Assembly: GCF_029962835.1 (NCBI RefSeq)
Contig: NC_080591.1
Span: 41,609,501 to 41,673,500 of the forward strand
DNA length: 64,000 bases
Source of the DNA: Magnolia sinica
Lineage: Eukaryota > Streptophyta > Magnoliopsida > Magnoliales > Magnoliaceae
Direction: 5' to 3'
Part shown: positions 46,171 to 58,367 of the stretch, piece after piece
Layout of the letters: every line of letters begins with the position of its first letter
How positions within the stretch are numbered: position 1 is the first letter of the stretch
Position numbers and translations under genes: made by a program
The notes under the pieces: model-generated
What the model was told of the DNA's origin: nothing
Seen by the model: only the letters and a program-made list of their open reading frames with translations
Database searches by the model: none

Positions 46171-47307
46171 ATGGATGCTAGAGGTAAAAAGAAAACTACC
46201 CATGGTGCTTCCTTATCTTGGCCGACACCTTTAACAAGGCGCCATCTTTGGTCACCCGAAGATGATCCCTCCTATGTGCGGGATTTACGATTGCGCAAGG
46301 ATATTATTGAGTGACCTGTGGATATTGATCATATTGCTCCATTTAAACTCCTTCCACTTCTCTAATCTATAGGATGGGCTAACATTCTACATTGGAGTGG
46401 GCCAACATACCAGTCTATTACGCAAGCTATGTTTGCGTGTATTTCTGAATTTTCGACTGAGGACTTAACGTTTTCAATAGCAACTAGAGTAGGTCCATTT
46501 GAAATAGACCATCATTTGATTTTAGCTCTAATGGACATACCTATTAATAATGAGGGTATTCTTATTCACACTCTAGTTGACAAACCGTTGGAATCAGAAA
46601 AATGCATGCTTATTAGAGCATTATGCAACATAGATGTGCAATGGACTCATAAGGGGAATGCACTTGCTTCCAAGTACTTGTTACCCAGATACAGGGTTCT
46701 TCATAGAATCTTTATTTCAAATCTGTATCCGCATTCTGGTAACAAAACCGAACTCACCTCTTTCATGGTTCAGATTTTGAATTCTGTCATCTCTGGTACT
46801 AAAATTTGTCTTCCTTCTTTGATATGTCATTCTATCATTCAATTTCATATCCATCCTGGACACAGTGATATCCCTTTTGCATATCTTATGACTGTGTTAG
46901 CTACTCATATGTTAGTTGTTATGCCTGTTGGAGAGTCTCCTATTCATTACCTTATTTTCAACAACTCAAATATAAACAAGATGAAATTGGAATTGGCTCC
47001 TGGTCAAGTGAATGTGGGTGGTGGTGGTGTTGAAGAAGTGAATGAAGAAGAAGGTGGTGATTTACCTCCAGATGATATAAATATGGATGATATCTTCAAT
47101 GAGATTGAATCAGATTCTGAGGCTAACCCTGACTATCAGCCTTCTGATTTTAATGAGAGGTTACTTTCTCTTGAGGAACAGGTGGCTCAGATACGTGTAA
47201 CCTAAGATTCTCAATTTGCTTTTATGCGCAAATATATGAGGCGCTTGAACAAGGGTTTATACCAAATTGATCCATCTATTCCTGCTCCCTCTTCTAGATC
47301 TGATTGA
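46171..47307 (+). pseudogene. E5 third ORF (env position), plant-transposon-associated domain
   Basis: It is one frame of 379 codons from ATG (MDARGKKKTTHGASLSW) to TGA, with stops only at 46312-46314, 46363-46365 and 47203-47205. The core runs WSGPTYQSITQAMF, GPFEIDHHLILALMDIPINN, LHRIFISNLYPHSGNKTEL and CHSIIQFHIHPGHSDIPFAY. An acidic Gly/Glu-rich part (47010-47130) and LLSLEEQVAQIRV follow. Sireviruses have an env-like ORF here, but I see no signal peptide or membrane anchor. The core resembles the E1 extra ORF (3203-4490) in domain order, and from memory the Pfam putative plant transposon protein domain. Function unknown. Confidence 0.65.
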
Positions 47308-47532
47308 GTATTTTTCTCATATGGCCTGTAATAACTCTTATGATACTTTGTTTTCTTTCAGTTTTTGAGACTGACTTTGGATGAACTTGGTTTATGTTGG
47401 TTACTTATATGAACTGGATTTATGCTGATTTATGTTGGATGAACATTATTTGCTTATATCTTTCATATCTTGATTTATTTGCTCATTTTTTCTTCTTCCA
47501 TATCTTTGTTTCTTCCTTTGTCATATTGTGAC

Positions 47533-47545
47533 AAAAAGGGGGAGA
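47533..47545 (+). other. E5 polypurine tract
   Basis: AAAAAGGGGGAGA after TTGTGAC, the form typical of Sireviruses. A second AGGGGGAG lies at 47631-47638. These prime plus-strand synthesis just before the 3' LTR. Confidence 0.7.
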
Positions 47546-47749
47546 ATGGTTTGTTATTTCTAATGGTATGGATATGGATATGGGTATATGGATTGTGGGT
47601 AGTAGTATATTTATTTTATGTGTTCTACTCAGGGGGAGTAAGTAAGAAGTCTACTTTGACTATTTCGTGAAGATGTGTTCTGGTTATTGTAACTAGTGCA
47701 ATATACTCTCTTGTATATATATGGAGCATAATTCTTTATTAACTAGTGC

Positions 47750-48536
47750 AACTTCTACTCCGACTTAGTTCTTCCATGCTGTAATAAAAGGAGAAATCCA
47801 GGTATTTTACATTTGTGTAAATCTTCTGTTTTTGGTGTCTTTTAAGATAAGCCAAAAAAATCTCATTGTTTTGTTTATCTGAGGTGATCCAGAAAACTCT
47901 GAGTGGGGTTTTTTTTTAATTGTGTAAGCCCATTAGAAAGACACAATTGTGAGGGTTTTAGGTGAACCTGAGAAGAACCTATTTCATAGTGAACCCTAAT
48001 ATCCACTATGTGAGGATATTAGGAGTGGAGTAGCAAGCTGTGTGGCATTGTTTAACAGTTGGGGTACACACAGGCGAACCACTATAATTCTTTGTGTTTG
48101 GATGTGTGGTTTATTTTCTATATCTTTTATCATTCAATATTTTGGGATGTATGTGTGGATGTGAATGTTGTAATCTTTTACATTTCAAGCATTGTGGGGA
48201 ATGTTGTAATAGATTAGATTTCATTTCCTTGTTATTTATTCCTCAGTATCTAGTTTGAGTTTTTGATACAAAGACTTTTCTAGGAAACAGGTTGTCCTAC
48301 CATAAACCTTGGTTTTTGGTGTAAGGTTGTCATTAGAACAACATTTGTATCAATCTCTCAATACTCATACATTTAAGGTTACTTTACATTTCAGTATTGT
48401 AGTTTGTTTAAAGTGTTATCTTTCATTCATTTATTTATGAGGCTATCTTATTATTTAAATTCTGTTGCTACTCATTTAAATTTGGCATAGTTCTATTCAC
48501 CCCCCCACCTTTAGGACATATAGCTTGTCCTTTTCA
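47750..48536 (+). repeat. E5 3' LTR, R-U5 part only
   Basis: Aligns with 40105-40907 (CTTCTACTCC at the start, CTTTTCA at the end). The U3 with its palindrome array and TATA is absent, so this LTR is about 1.2 kb shorter than the 5' one. A short direct repeat AACTAGTGCA (47690 and 47741) sits at the break. Confidence 0.85.
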
Positions 48537-50182
48537 AGTACATACTTGTGGCCAAAATTCCAAGTGTTAATAATGTAAGATTTTGGATGCATTCCAAGTA
48601 TCATCCCTAATTTCCTTTTATTTGGGTTACATCCAATTACATTCACGGAGGTAATCATTCATGAGAGTAAAATCAACTATTTTTATTATTCCATTAGAAA
48701 GATTAGCAATAATTTAAGAGATTCATAAAAGCAATGTAATGTTTTTAATACGTCTCGTACTCCGCTACTATGAGCAGTATGCGCAAGCAACCTACATGAG
48801 ATGCATGCTTAGTAAGGAATGTGTGGTTCATCGTACTTAGCGATCACCACAATGTGGAAAATAATTTAGAGTAATCTGACTCACCCCATATCCCATTCTA
48901 TAGAGATTCATCAGCGTGTCTTATGTTAACGTGGATTTATGCAGGTACCCTAAGGCGGCACAACACATGGCTTGGATGAATTACGTGACATGATTTGTTC
49001 ATGAAGCGACTATTTGCGACATCCAATCCCGGAAGTGATGTAACACACATTATAAATTACTTACATCAATTTGTGCATCACTACCCAAAATCCATGGAAT
49101 TACGTGTCAACCAAGGGGGCTGCTACCTGAAACACATTGCGTCCACGATATTTATTTAATCACTAAAAGTGGGATTTCTAACATAGTACTTGCGTGCAAG
49201 ATAGTGATGTAGTGCTTTGAGTTATGCATCAATAGTTTGCAGTAAGATTATAGGTTTAAAACATATGAGACAGATGCAATCAACTCAATTTCAAATTTAA
49301 AGGAGAATAACCCTCACATAATTTCATAAAGATCACGTATAATTAATATCACACCTTAACCATAATTCCCAAAGGGTGAATAATTGATGGTGGTAAACTA
49401 AATATTGTAGGGAGGATTCATAGCATGTGAGGGAACAAATAAATTGAACCAACTTAAGTTAACATAAGCTTAATGGAATCCCTCACCTTTAGTTGTTCAA
49501 TCGTCCACTAGCAAGGTTAACAGCCTAGGGGAATCTTAGGATCAAACTTATTTCCTTAACCTAAACCACAGGATTCGAATGGTCAGGATTAGAGTCCAGT
49601 TATAATACTACTAGATTTTATCTAAGTTTAGGGATTCTGAAAGATATCTCTTAGAATTCTCCACCTCCATTGTTGTGAAAATAAGAGGAAAGATTTGAAA
49701 TGGAAGAAGGAGGAATTGGGTTTGGACCTGAACTGAACTCGAGCAGCAACTCAGAGAGTTGGTGCAGGTCGTCTGCTTCTCTCTTCTTCTCCTTATTGTC
49801 GGTGCCTTGCGGGAACAAATCTGTCAGAGTTTGGCACCAACTAGATTGGCGTTCGGCTTTCCTTCTCTCGTTTCTTTCTCTTTCTTCTTCTTTCCTCCAG
49901 ACATTTTTCTTGGTACTCCTCTCCCTCAAATTTATAGTGATCGGTCTTAACGGGAGAGGAGTTGAAGTCAGACAGCTTCCCTCCTCTCGCACTCTATTTA
50001 CAGAGGGGTTTCGTAACCAACCTACGCGTGGATTTGAAACCATACCTTTGTTGTTGCATTTAATTCGATTGATTCATTTGGAAGTTTTCTTTTATAAAGG
50101 TCCATCAGACGAACATCCCTGATCCTCTCTTGAATGTATGCCCATGTTTCTATCACTCTATGCTTGATCAATCAGATGCCAC
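48537..50182 (-). repeat. Unclassified LTR-like stretch, probably minus strand
   Basis: On the minus strand there are TATA-like words (CTATAAATTTGAGG near 49937, CTTTATAAAAG near 50095), then a GA-rich leader and a possible donor (AAAGGTGAGG, about 49490). This is the layout of the chromovirus LTRs here. Open frames at 49651-50122 overlap on both strands and show no known protein. No gene that I can support. Confidence 0.35.
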
Positions 50183-50724
50183 TGTAAGGCCCGTGTCCTA
50201 GTATCTCGTCGATCCTTAGGATCCTGCGATTCTCCCTGTCGAATTTCGGTGACCGGCAACCTGTGGATAGCATCTGTGAGCAACCTTAAGTTGCATCCCA
50301 TAGACCTGACTCGACTCAACCTGAAACCTATATCATTGCGACTATGCCGTTGTCGCAGTTCCAATGCCACATCTCGTGCACCAATGCGATACCTAGACTA
50401 GGAGATATGACCCGCACATAATCATAGCCACAAGCTGTGCGTTATAGGGCCACAACATTCCAGATAAAGTAGATTCTCTACCTAGAACCATCATGAGGAT
50501 GACATTATCATAGGCTACCTAGCCTAGGATGACATCACCCTAACCCCCCACATTCTCCATGGACCCCATCATGATGGTTCTTTGATATTTAGCTTGATAG
50601 GGTCATCTAGACCCCTTAATTTTGTGGTGGGGATGCTTTGATTCCCACATGTCTTTGGGACCCATTGATGTATGTCTTGTAGATACAAGAGGGGCTTCAT
50701 AGTGGCCGAGCCCCTCCACCACTT

Positions 50725-50774
<50 letters not shown>

Positions 50775-53732
50775 ATGATAATGTGCGGCCCACTTAATGA
50801 TGCATGTATTATATCTAGACCGTCCATTCAGTGAGACGCCCACTGTCCAGTGAACAGGCCTATGGCTGCGCGTTTCTTGGCCTGTGTGGCTGGTCGGTCA
50901 CATAGGCTCGGATGGAGAGGAAAACACAAATATTAGCTTAATTTAAAGCTTAGTGGGCCACTCATGTGGACCCCACCTTGTTGTGCATGTGAGAGATGCA
51001 CACCGTCCATCCATTTCTTCCATATTCATCAGGCCATTGGCCCAACCATAAACCAGATCCAACGCCTAAATAGGGCTAGCAACCTGACCGTCCATAGGCT
51101 GTTGGATCGATCTTGTTGTATGTGTTTTATCCTCTCCATCTATCTGTTTTGTGGCCTAACTGTCCAAGGCCCACCTTCTGGTGACCCACATACAGTGGGA
51201 CCCACCTCATGCAAACCTTATCCAGCCGTCCAACCATTTTGGGATGTCCAGCAGGGTTGGGATGCTGCTAGGCTGACGGTCCAGCAGCAGGTTGGCCTTG
51301 GTGTATGTATTATATCTACACTGTTTAGCTGGTGGGGCCCCCTGTGATGTGTTTGGTCCACCATAGAGTATGTATTCTATCTAAACTGTCCATCTACTGG
51401 ACGCCCAACAGGCCTAGAATGTTCGGTGGGCGGGACATCAAGCAAGGGCCCCACCTACTGTATATTGTATATCTATGTTGTCCATTTATGTTGTGCAAGG
51501 CCCACCTTGATGTATATATTTCATACACTCTGTTAGGCCATTTTTTAGGGTCGTGGACCCCATTACTATGTAAGGCCCACCTTATGTACATGACCAGCTA
51601 GGCCGTCCAATTTCTGGACGTCTAGTAGGCTTAGATGGGCTGGATGTCCAGTAGGCCCAAATGGGCTGGATGTCTAGCCATTGGAGCCCACCTTGATATA
51701 TGTGTTGCACATGCTGCCCATCTACGTTGTTGGATTATATGGGCTACCTCATGAGGCGCACCATGATGCATGTGTTGTATGTACCCCTGGCCATTTTTTT
51801 TTTGGGGCCATGGGCTGACCCAAGAAGCCCACCATGGTGAATGAAATAATATGTATGCTACCCATTCATTTTCTATCTACTTTAAGGGCCATGGGCCCCA
51901 TTGTGAGATAGTTTCTATAATGGGCTACATTCTAGGAGCAATGGTGGTTAAATGTCCACGTTATAAATTCCTTAGGACCCATTGTTAGGACCATTCTCAT
52001 CTTCTCATAGTGGGCTAACCCAAGTCATTGGGCCCCATTGATATTAGCATGACCCATCTCACCTCATTAGGCTAACCCCAAACCATTGGGCCCCCCCATT
52101 GATGCTAGTGGGATTATCCAAATCATTGAGCCAACCTTGTGTACTTACTGGGCCCCCATAAGAAGGCCCAGTTTACTATATGATATAGTGGGTGAGGAAG
52201 CCCACTTAATATACTTGAGGTCATCCTCTTGACTCCCTTGATTGTATGATTCACCCCATGAGGTCCATCCTTGATGTGGTATGACATCTAGACCATCCAT
52301 TATCTATGGGTGAGTACATCATCACCCCTTGCTGCACATGGAAGAATATGTGCTATCAGGTTGGCACATTCACTATTTAGAACTGATCTCAATGTTTGGA
52401 CGAGATTCACCGTCCTTCTGTGGACCCCCATCATGCATTTGGGATGGTTATTGTTTATATCTAATAGTCCTACTAGTTTATGTAGTCTAGTAGGACACAC
52501 TGAGAATATGCTTAATATAGCATCATAATACATGCCCATATGCATCATTTACATGCTTGATATGAGAAGTGACTGTCATAACATATGCCATTGGGCTAAT
52601 TGTTTTTAGAACTCCTTGAGAGATGGAGTTGCCCCGCATGAGCGCGTGGTACACGCAGGATTGATGCATAACTTGATAGTATGACTCATGCATCTCGCAT
52701 TTGTGTTACATGATCACTGTACGCCCTAGCGACATCAGGGCTGTGGCCTCCACAGGCATGTCGTGGTTGGCAGGATTGAACATCGAAAATAATTGGTTCT
52801 AGCACTAGGGCGCTATAGATGTCCTTGGGTAAAAGTCCCAAAACCCTTATAGTACCAAGAGGTTGCTCCAATGTTGAGACCAAGTGGATACATGAGTGCC
52901 CATGTGCCAAATACCAGTCGGTCATGTCTCTCACTGTGTCGTGGTTGGTTGGAAGGGGGTGTGATCTTACCCGCCTGGGTGAAGGCGGCATAGCTAAGTT
53001 AAGTTTGACCAGCTTAAGGAATGGGTCCGCTATCGACATGCTGGATAGATATTGGCAAACTATTAGCCAGGGGGATAGTGAGGACTCTTACACTCATTTG
53101 GACTGCGCGCCTGGGGGAGGGGCAGTCCATGTGGACTGCACTAGACATTTGTAGAACCATCTAAGGACTATTGTGCTTGCGTTGCATCTTGCATATGACA
53201 TTTGTCTACGTAGGCCTTACATCGCATAACCTTGGTATGGCCGACATCATTCATGCCTTGCATCGCATAGCTGATAACATTCATGGACTTGCTAGCATTT
53301 TTCGCACTACTTTGATATTGTTTGCATGACACATGTATTGCACACACACTTACACCACCCTCTAAGCTTTCTATAAGCTTATGCACGACCATTGCGTGCA
53401 AGTGATGCTAGGACGTAGCAACAATGAGGCAGGAGCATTCGGCTAAGCTTCTAGAGTTTGATATCTATCTTGTATTTCCCCTTTATGTATTGTACTTTAA
53501 AGTTTTTTATTATAGTGGATATGTGGTGATGTTATTATTTGTGTTTAGGTTACGCTTATGGTTATGCTTCTTACAAAAAAATTCATGTTGAAAATCCTTC
53601 TTATAGGATCCCAGGATCGAAATCCAGTATATGGGTGCTAGGAGCCGAGAGTGGGGTACTACAGAGGCTGTTGACGCCGGATTCAGCGATCGAGAATTTT
53701 GTGAGCCCAGTTCCCGAGTTTGGGGCATGACA
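50183..53732 (+). repeat. E6 5' LTR, 3550 bp
   Basis: It begins TGTAAGGCCCGTGTCCTAGT and ends GGGGCATGACA. The head matches 58368-58595 and the reverse complement of E2's LTR start. The tail matches the E2 ends at 6049 and 8489. The middle (50800-52300) is full of GGGCCCAC and CATGATG-type words with no coding content. Confidence 0.92.
50728..50771. repeat. TC microsatellite in E6 LTR
   Basis: (TC)n with one TTTC interruption, 0.55 kb from the LTR start, as in E2's LTR. Confidence 0.97.
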
Positions 53733-53737
53733 GGAGT

Positions 53738-53750
53738 TGGTATCAGAGCA
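53738..53750 (+). other. E6 primer binding site
   Basis: TGGTATCAGAGCA, a full iMet-type site 5 bases after the LTR. Confidence 0.9.
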
Positions 53751-53867
53751 TAACTTGGGAATAATTAAGGACAACATCACATATCTGCTATGAACTTAGA
53801 ATGGCTAGGTCTCGAGTTCGTAACCTTCTCTCAAGGTTGATAGGCCCCTTATTCCTTCTTGTAGGAC

Positions 53868-54830
53868 ATGACACCTAAGAGAGCGACCCGAGCGACTCCC
53901 GCTCCCCCGCCTGAGATTTCCATTTCCCCGATTGAGATTTTCGCTCCCCGACTAGAGACTTCTACACCCCAGTCTTAGACTAGCGTAGCACTGACCGTGT
54001 CCATGAGTGTTGACCAGCTATAGTAGATGTTCCAAGCTATGACCGCCGCCCTCCAGGGGCAGGGCAGGTGACCCACCATGACACCCGTGCAAGCGGAGTA
54101 GGAGCGCGTGAACGACCTTCTTCGAGTCTTCACCCAGCTTGATCCCCTGCGATTCCAAGGACAGCCCGACCGTACTGCAGCAGAGAGATGACACTCCCAA
54201 GTGGAGAAGATTTTTGACACCATGAGATGTATGACTTAGCAGCGGGTCCCACTAGTAGTATTTCTACTTTAGGGTGAGGTTATGCATTGGTGGGCCTTAG
54301 TCACCCGTGCTGCAAGGGATGATTTTGTATGGATGTGGGAGGAGTTTATAGACTGGTTCGACCGAAAGTTTTTCCCTGACCATGTTTAACAGCAGCGCAC
54401 ACTTGAGTTCGAGACTCTTGTGCAGGGGGATATGAAAGTATCTCAATATGAGGCTCACTTCATCGCGTTGTCGAGATTCAAGATGTATTTGGTTGATGAT
54501 GAGGGGTGGAAGGCCCGCTGTTTCGAGAACGACTTGTCTTCGGGGCCATGTTGTTGAGCATATGCTTCTGACTTTTGAGTAGGTGATATAGAGGACCCAG
54601 ATTTATGAGGTAGAGTGAGTCAGTTCACAGAGGGATTGTGACCTTAGAGGAGACTAGAAGAGGAGGGCCCCCTCCGATAGCTCCCAGCAGCATTAGCCAT
54701 GGCAGAGGTGCATAATCCACCCAGCCTTCCCAACACCGGCAGCACCCCCAGCACCACCTCCGAGGCAATTTACGGGTAGTTGTGATGGATGCAGAGAGAC
54801 TAGGCTCCGTAGGCGGGAGTGTCCCTACTC
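53868..54830 (+). pseudogene. E6 gag, broken
   Basis: The ATG at 53868 (MTPKRATRATPAPPPE) lies 117 nt after the primer site. Capsid blocks QLDPLRFQGQPDRTAAER (54130-54190), EEFIDWFDRKFFPDHV (54340-54385) and FETLVQGDMKVSQYEAHFIA follow. The knuckle at about 54781-54828 reads CDGCRETRLRRREC, so spacing is kept but the His is lost. More than ten stops, mostly TAG or TGA where Gln, Arg or Trp stand in the family, plus frame loss near 54540. Confidence 0.8.
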
Positions 54831-55560
54831 GCAATAGTTGAGAGTCTCACAAGAGCCTCCACCGTAGCACTAGCTCCTACCACCGAGGCCCCCACAACAA
54901 CAGCAGCAGCACCAGCCTCCGAGGCTGCACCAGCAGAGGCAGCAGTTTTGGTCGCCACAATAGTAGCATCAGCGACCTCAGAGGGGACATGTACCTCCCC
55001 AGCCAGCCCAGGACAGATTTTATGCAGCCCAGCAGGACCCTCAGTCATCCGGAGGAGTCATTGAGGTTACCATTCTTATTGCTTCATGTATAGGTCGAGT
55101 TTTGTTTGATTCTGGTGCATTCCATTCTTTTGTGTCCAAGGATTTCTGCCGATCAACTGGATTACCGAAAGAGTCTGCTCGTGAGGGATTAACAGTGTCA
55201 ACGTCCTTGGGAAAGACCGCAGTGCTAGACCGATTCTGTTTGTCTCGCCCTGTTTTAGTAGGTGAGACCTTCTTACCAGTTGATTTGTTTGTGTGGCTGA
55301 TGTAAGAGTTTGATGTCGTCCTGGGCATAGATTGACTCACCGAGTATCACACCCTATTGGACTGCTTCACGAGAATAGTCATGTTTTCTATAACCAGCTT
55401 GCCACAGTTCTGGTTCGTAGTTGAACCCAGAGTAAAGCAGCTTTATTACCTGATGTCGTGTGCCGGTTGGTTGTGGTTTTCCCGACGTGTTTCAGGAGAT
55501 TTCGGGGTTACCGCCTCACCGGCATATCGAGTTTCAGATTGACCTCATGCCCTGTACCAC
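54831..55560 (+). pseudogene. E6 Gln/Pro-rich linker and protease
   Basis: The gag tail is Gln/Pro-rich in one frame (QQQQQHQPP, about 54900). The Ala-rich reading in another frame is a shadow. The protease reads GRVLFDSGAFHSFVS (55087-55135), with the Asp-Ser-Gly active site kept, and FDVVLGID (55310-55335). Stops at 55303 and 55333 and a frame change near 55480 break the junction to RT. Confidence 0.8.
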
Positions 55561-56700
55561 ACCTATCTTAAAGGCCCCATATCATATGACACTATTGGAG
55601 TTACGGGAACTACAGAAGTAGTTGGACGAGATGCGCGAGTTAGGCTTTATTCATCCAAGAAGTTCGCCATGGGTAGAGTTGGTACTATTCGTAAGGAAGA
55701 TGGATTACTCATTGAGGCTTTGCATGGATTACCGTGAGCTCAACAGGGTCATGATTAAGAACAAATACCCACTTCCGAGGATCGATAATTTATTTGATCA
55801 GCTACAACATGCATAGTTCTTTTTGAAGATAGACGTGTGGTCCGGTTATCATCAAATTTAGGTCCGAGAGGAGGATATCCCGAAGACAGCCTTCAGGACA
55901 CGCTATGGTCATTTTGAGTTTCAGGTCATGTCCTTCAGACTGACCATTGCGCCCGTCGTATTCATGCAGCTGATGAACGAGGTCTTCTGTTCGTATCTCG
56001 ATCAGTTCGTTGTGGTATTCATTGATGACATTATGATATATTCGAGGACCCGCGAGGACCATAAGGAGCATTTAAAGATTGCTTTGCAGACCCTTTGTGC
56101 ATCCCTGCTTTATGCGAAGCTAGAGAAGTGTGAGAAGTTCCTTGGTCACGTGGTGACGAGAGAGGGTGTCACAGTGGACCCCTCAAAGATCGATGTGGTG
56201 CGTCAGTGGGGCCAGCCCACGAATGCTTCTAAGATCTGCACTTTCCTTGGTTTAGCGGGCTATTACCAACACTTTATTGAGGGATTCTCCCGTATCGTAG
56301 CACTATTGACTAAGTTGACCCGGAAGAGCGATAAGTTTGTGCGGAGTGACAAATGCGTGTGAGCATTTGCAGAGTTAAGGACCACTTTACATCTGCACCT
56401 GTCCTTAGGAGTGAAGGATTTGTGGTATTTACTGATGTTTCGTATGTTGGTTTGGGTGCTGTCCTTATGCAGCACGGGAAGCCAGTGGCCTACGGGCCTT
56501 GCCAGCTCAAGGTCTATGAGCTGAACTACCCCACACATGATTTAGAGTTACCTATAGTTGTCTTTGCATAGAAGGTGTGGAAGCACTATCTTTATATGAG
56601 GCAGAGACATTGGATGGAGCTCGTGAAGGACTATGATTTTGATCTTCAATACCACCTGAGCAAGTCGAACGTGGTGGCGAATGCTCTTAGCCGTTAGCCA
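55561..56700 (+). pseudogene. E6 reverse transcriptase and RNase H
   Basis: Fingers: [17 protein letters not shown] (55622-55675), [20 protein letters not shown]. Palm: KTAFRTRYGHFEFQVMSF (about 55885) and VVVFIDDIMIYSRTRED (56010-56060) with both Asp. Thumb: FLGLAGYYQHFIEGF. RNase [19 protein letters not shown] (56420-56475), which has Val for Ala but keeps the Asp, and [15 protein letters not shown] (56650-56695). Stops at 55619, 55814, 55859 and 56360, the last with a frame change. Confidence 0.85.
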
Positions 56701-57655
56701 CGAGGCGTGGTGGCACATATGATGGTTCAGGAGTGGAAGATGCTTGAGGATATAGCAGAGTTGACTTCAATTTTGGTCTGTAGTCTTCTATCGCGCAATT
56801 ATCGAGATTGTCGATTCAACCCTCTTTTATCGCAAGGGTGATCGAGGCTTAGTAGATAAATGAGTTGTTACAGGATTATCGAGCAAAGGCAACATTTGAG
56901 AGTCGGTTAGATTGACAGATAGGTTGTGATGGTGGACTGCATTTTAAAGGTCGATTATGTGTCCCGGATGTTCCAGAGTTACACAGGGATCTTATGACCG
57001 AGGCACATCAATTGAAGTTTTCTATCCACCCTAGCTCGACAAAGATATACTGCGACATGAGGTAGTATTTTTGGGTAGAGATAAAGCGCCAGATTGCCAG
57101 TTTTAGGGCCGAGTGTGACACATGCTAGCGTGTCAAGGCTGATCATTAGAGACCCCCAAGTCTGTTGTAGACGTTGAGTGTCCCGTTGTGAAAGTAGGAG
57201 CACGTATCCACAGATTTTATCATGGGTTTGCTGAAGACTCAGCGCGGTCATGACGCCATTTGGGTTGTCATGGATCGTCTGACAAAGTCGATGCATTTTC
57301 TCATAATTCGTGCGACCTGGCCTTTAAACCGGCTTGCTGGATTATTCATTGATGAGATTGTGAAACTGCATGGTGTTCCAGTTTCAATCATTTTTTACCA
57401 AGACCCGAGGTTTACGACTCAATTTTGGAGGAGCTTTCAGAAGGCAATGAGGTCTGCCTTACTGGACAGCACCGCATATCATCCACAGACTGATGGGCAG
57501 ACCGAGAGGGTTAACCAGATCCTAAAGGATATGCTTCAAGCTTACGTGATTGACTTCTCGGGTAGCTGGGATGAGAATTTGTTCCCGGCTGAGTTCGCAT
57601 ATCATAACAGCTATCAGGCGACTATTGGCATGGTTCCCTTTAAAGCACTATAAGG
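56701..57655 (+). pseudogene. E6 integrase, second catalytic Asp lost
   Basis: The zinc-binding part is worn (about 57000-57130, ending CDTC). The core keeps the first Asp (STDFIMGL, about 57208-57230). The second reads IIFYQDPRF, with Tyr (TAC, 57396-57398) where the family has Asp. The Glu is kept in TDGQTERVNQ (57490-57518). An open stretch 57222-57653 covers most of the core. Insertion activity is not expected. Confidence 0.82.
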
Positions 57656-58325
57656 CAGACCATGTAGATCCCAAGTTGTTGGACCGAGGTTGTAGAGCAT
57701 CATCTCCTAGGTCCTGAGCTTATGCAGCAGACGTCAGAGGTCATCGGTATCATCAGGCAGAGGATGCGCACAGCTCAGAGCCGGCTGAAGATTTTTGCTG
57801 ATCGTCAGCGTCGTCCCTTAGAGTTTGTAGTTGGGGATCATGTGTATCTCAAGGTCTCACCCATGAAGGGAGTGGTTCGATTTGGAGTGAAGGGCAAGCT
57901 TGCCTCGAGATTTATTGGATCTTTTGAGATCACTGGGCGTGTTGGCGCTGTGGCCTATAGGCTCGCCTTACCACCTTAGTTGTTTAGCATCCACAACATT
58001 TTTCATGTTTCTATATTATGGAAGTGTGGGTCAGACACATTTCCTATGATTGATTGACAGCCGTTAGAGGTCCGTGAGGATGCTTCCTACATTGAGCCGC
58101 TAATTCGTATCCTTGATCGAAAGGATCAGATCCTCTAAACCAAGGTCATTCCCTTTGTGAAGGTGCAGTGGGGTCACCATAGTGCTGATGAGGCATCTCG
58201 AGAGCACAAGGCTGAGATTCGAGAGTGCTATCTCCATCTATTTATTGATTGGTTGTACTTTATATTATATTTTGATATATATGGTGATGTCATGTTTCGT
58301 CTTCCTTTTGTTTGTTCTGCGTGAT
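57656..58325 (+). pseudogene. E6 integrase C-terminus and chromodomain
   Basis: A clean stretch 57722-57979 has FVVGDHVYLKVSPMKGVVRF and SRFIGSFEITGRVGAVAYRL, the GPY/F-like module. After a stop comes YIEPLIRILDRKDQIL (58092-58137), then VKVQWGHHSADEASREHK (58158-58211), a chromodomain with its aromatic and acidic residues. This identifies a chromovirus. Stops at 57977, 58058 and 58136. Confidence 0.82.
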
Positions 58326-58354
58326 AGTGTAAATTTCGAGGATGAAATTTTATT

Positions 58355-58367
58355 AAGTGGGGAGAGC
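58355..58367 (+). other. E6 polypurine tract
   Basis: AAGTGGGGAGAGC, directly before the 3' LTR. Confidence 0.85.

Larger units (their letters stand above)
38937..48536 (+). mobile_element. E5: Sirevirus-like Ty1/copia element with a third ORF, defective
   Basis: 5' LTR, iMet primer site, long gag with coiled-coil tail, protease, integrase, RT, RNase H, a spacer with LTR-type palindromes, a third ORF, polypurine tracts, and a 3' LTR lacking U3. Copia order (integrase before RT) and the long gag C-terminus fit Sireviruses. The two LTRs differ by roughly 6 percent over the 500 bp I compared by eye. No matching target duplication is visible (TGAGT left, AGTAC right). Confidence 0.85.

Noticed and set aside
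48537-49400. Possible continuation of E4 after E5
   Set aside because: The sequence does not match the gag continuation seen in E3 (30470 onward).
49651-50122. Overlapping frames of 130 (minus) and 140 (plus) codons as a possible gene
   Set aside because: No known domain, mutually exclusive strands and an LTR-leader composition. Kept only as an unclassified LTR-like stretch.
50603-50827. Minus-strand frame with an Arg-Glu repeat
   Set aside because: It is a translation of the TC microsatellite inside the E6 LTR.
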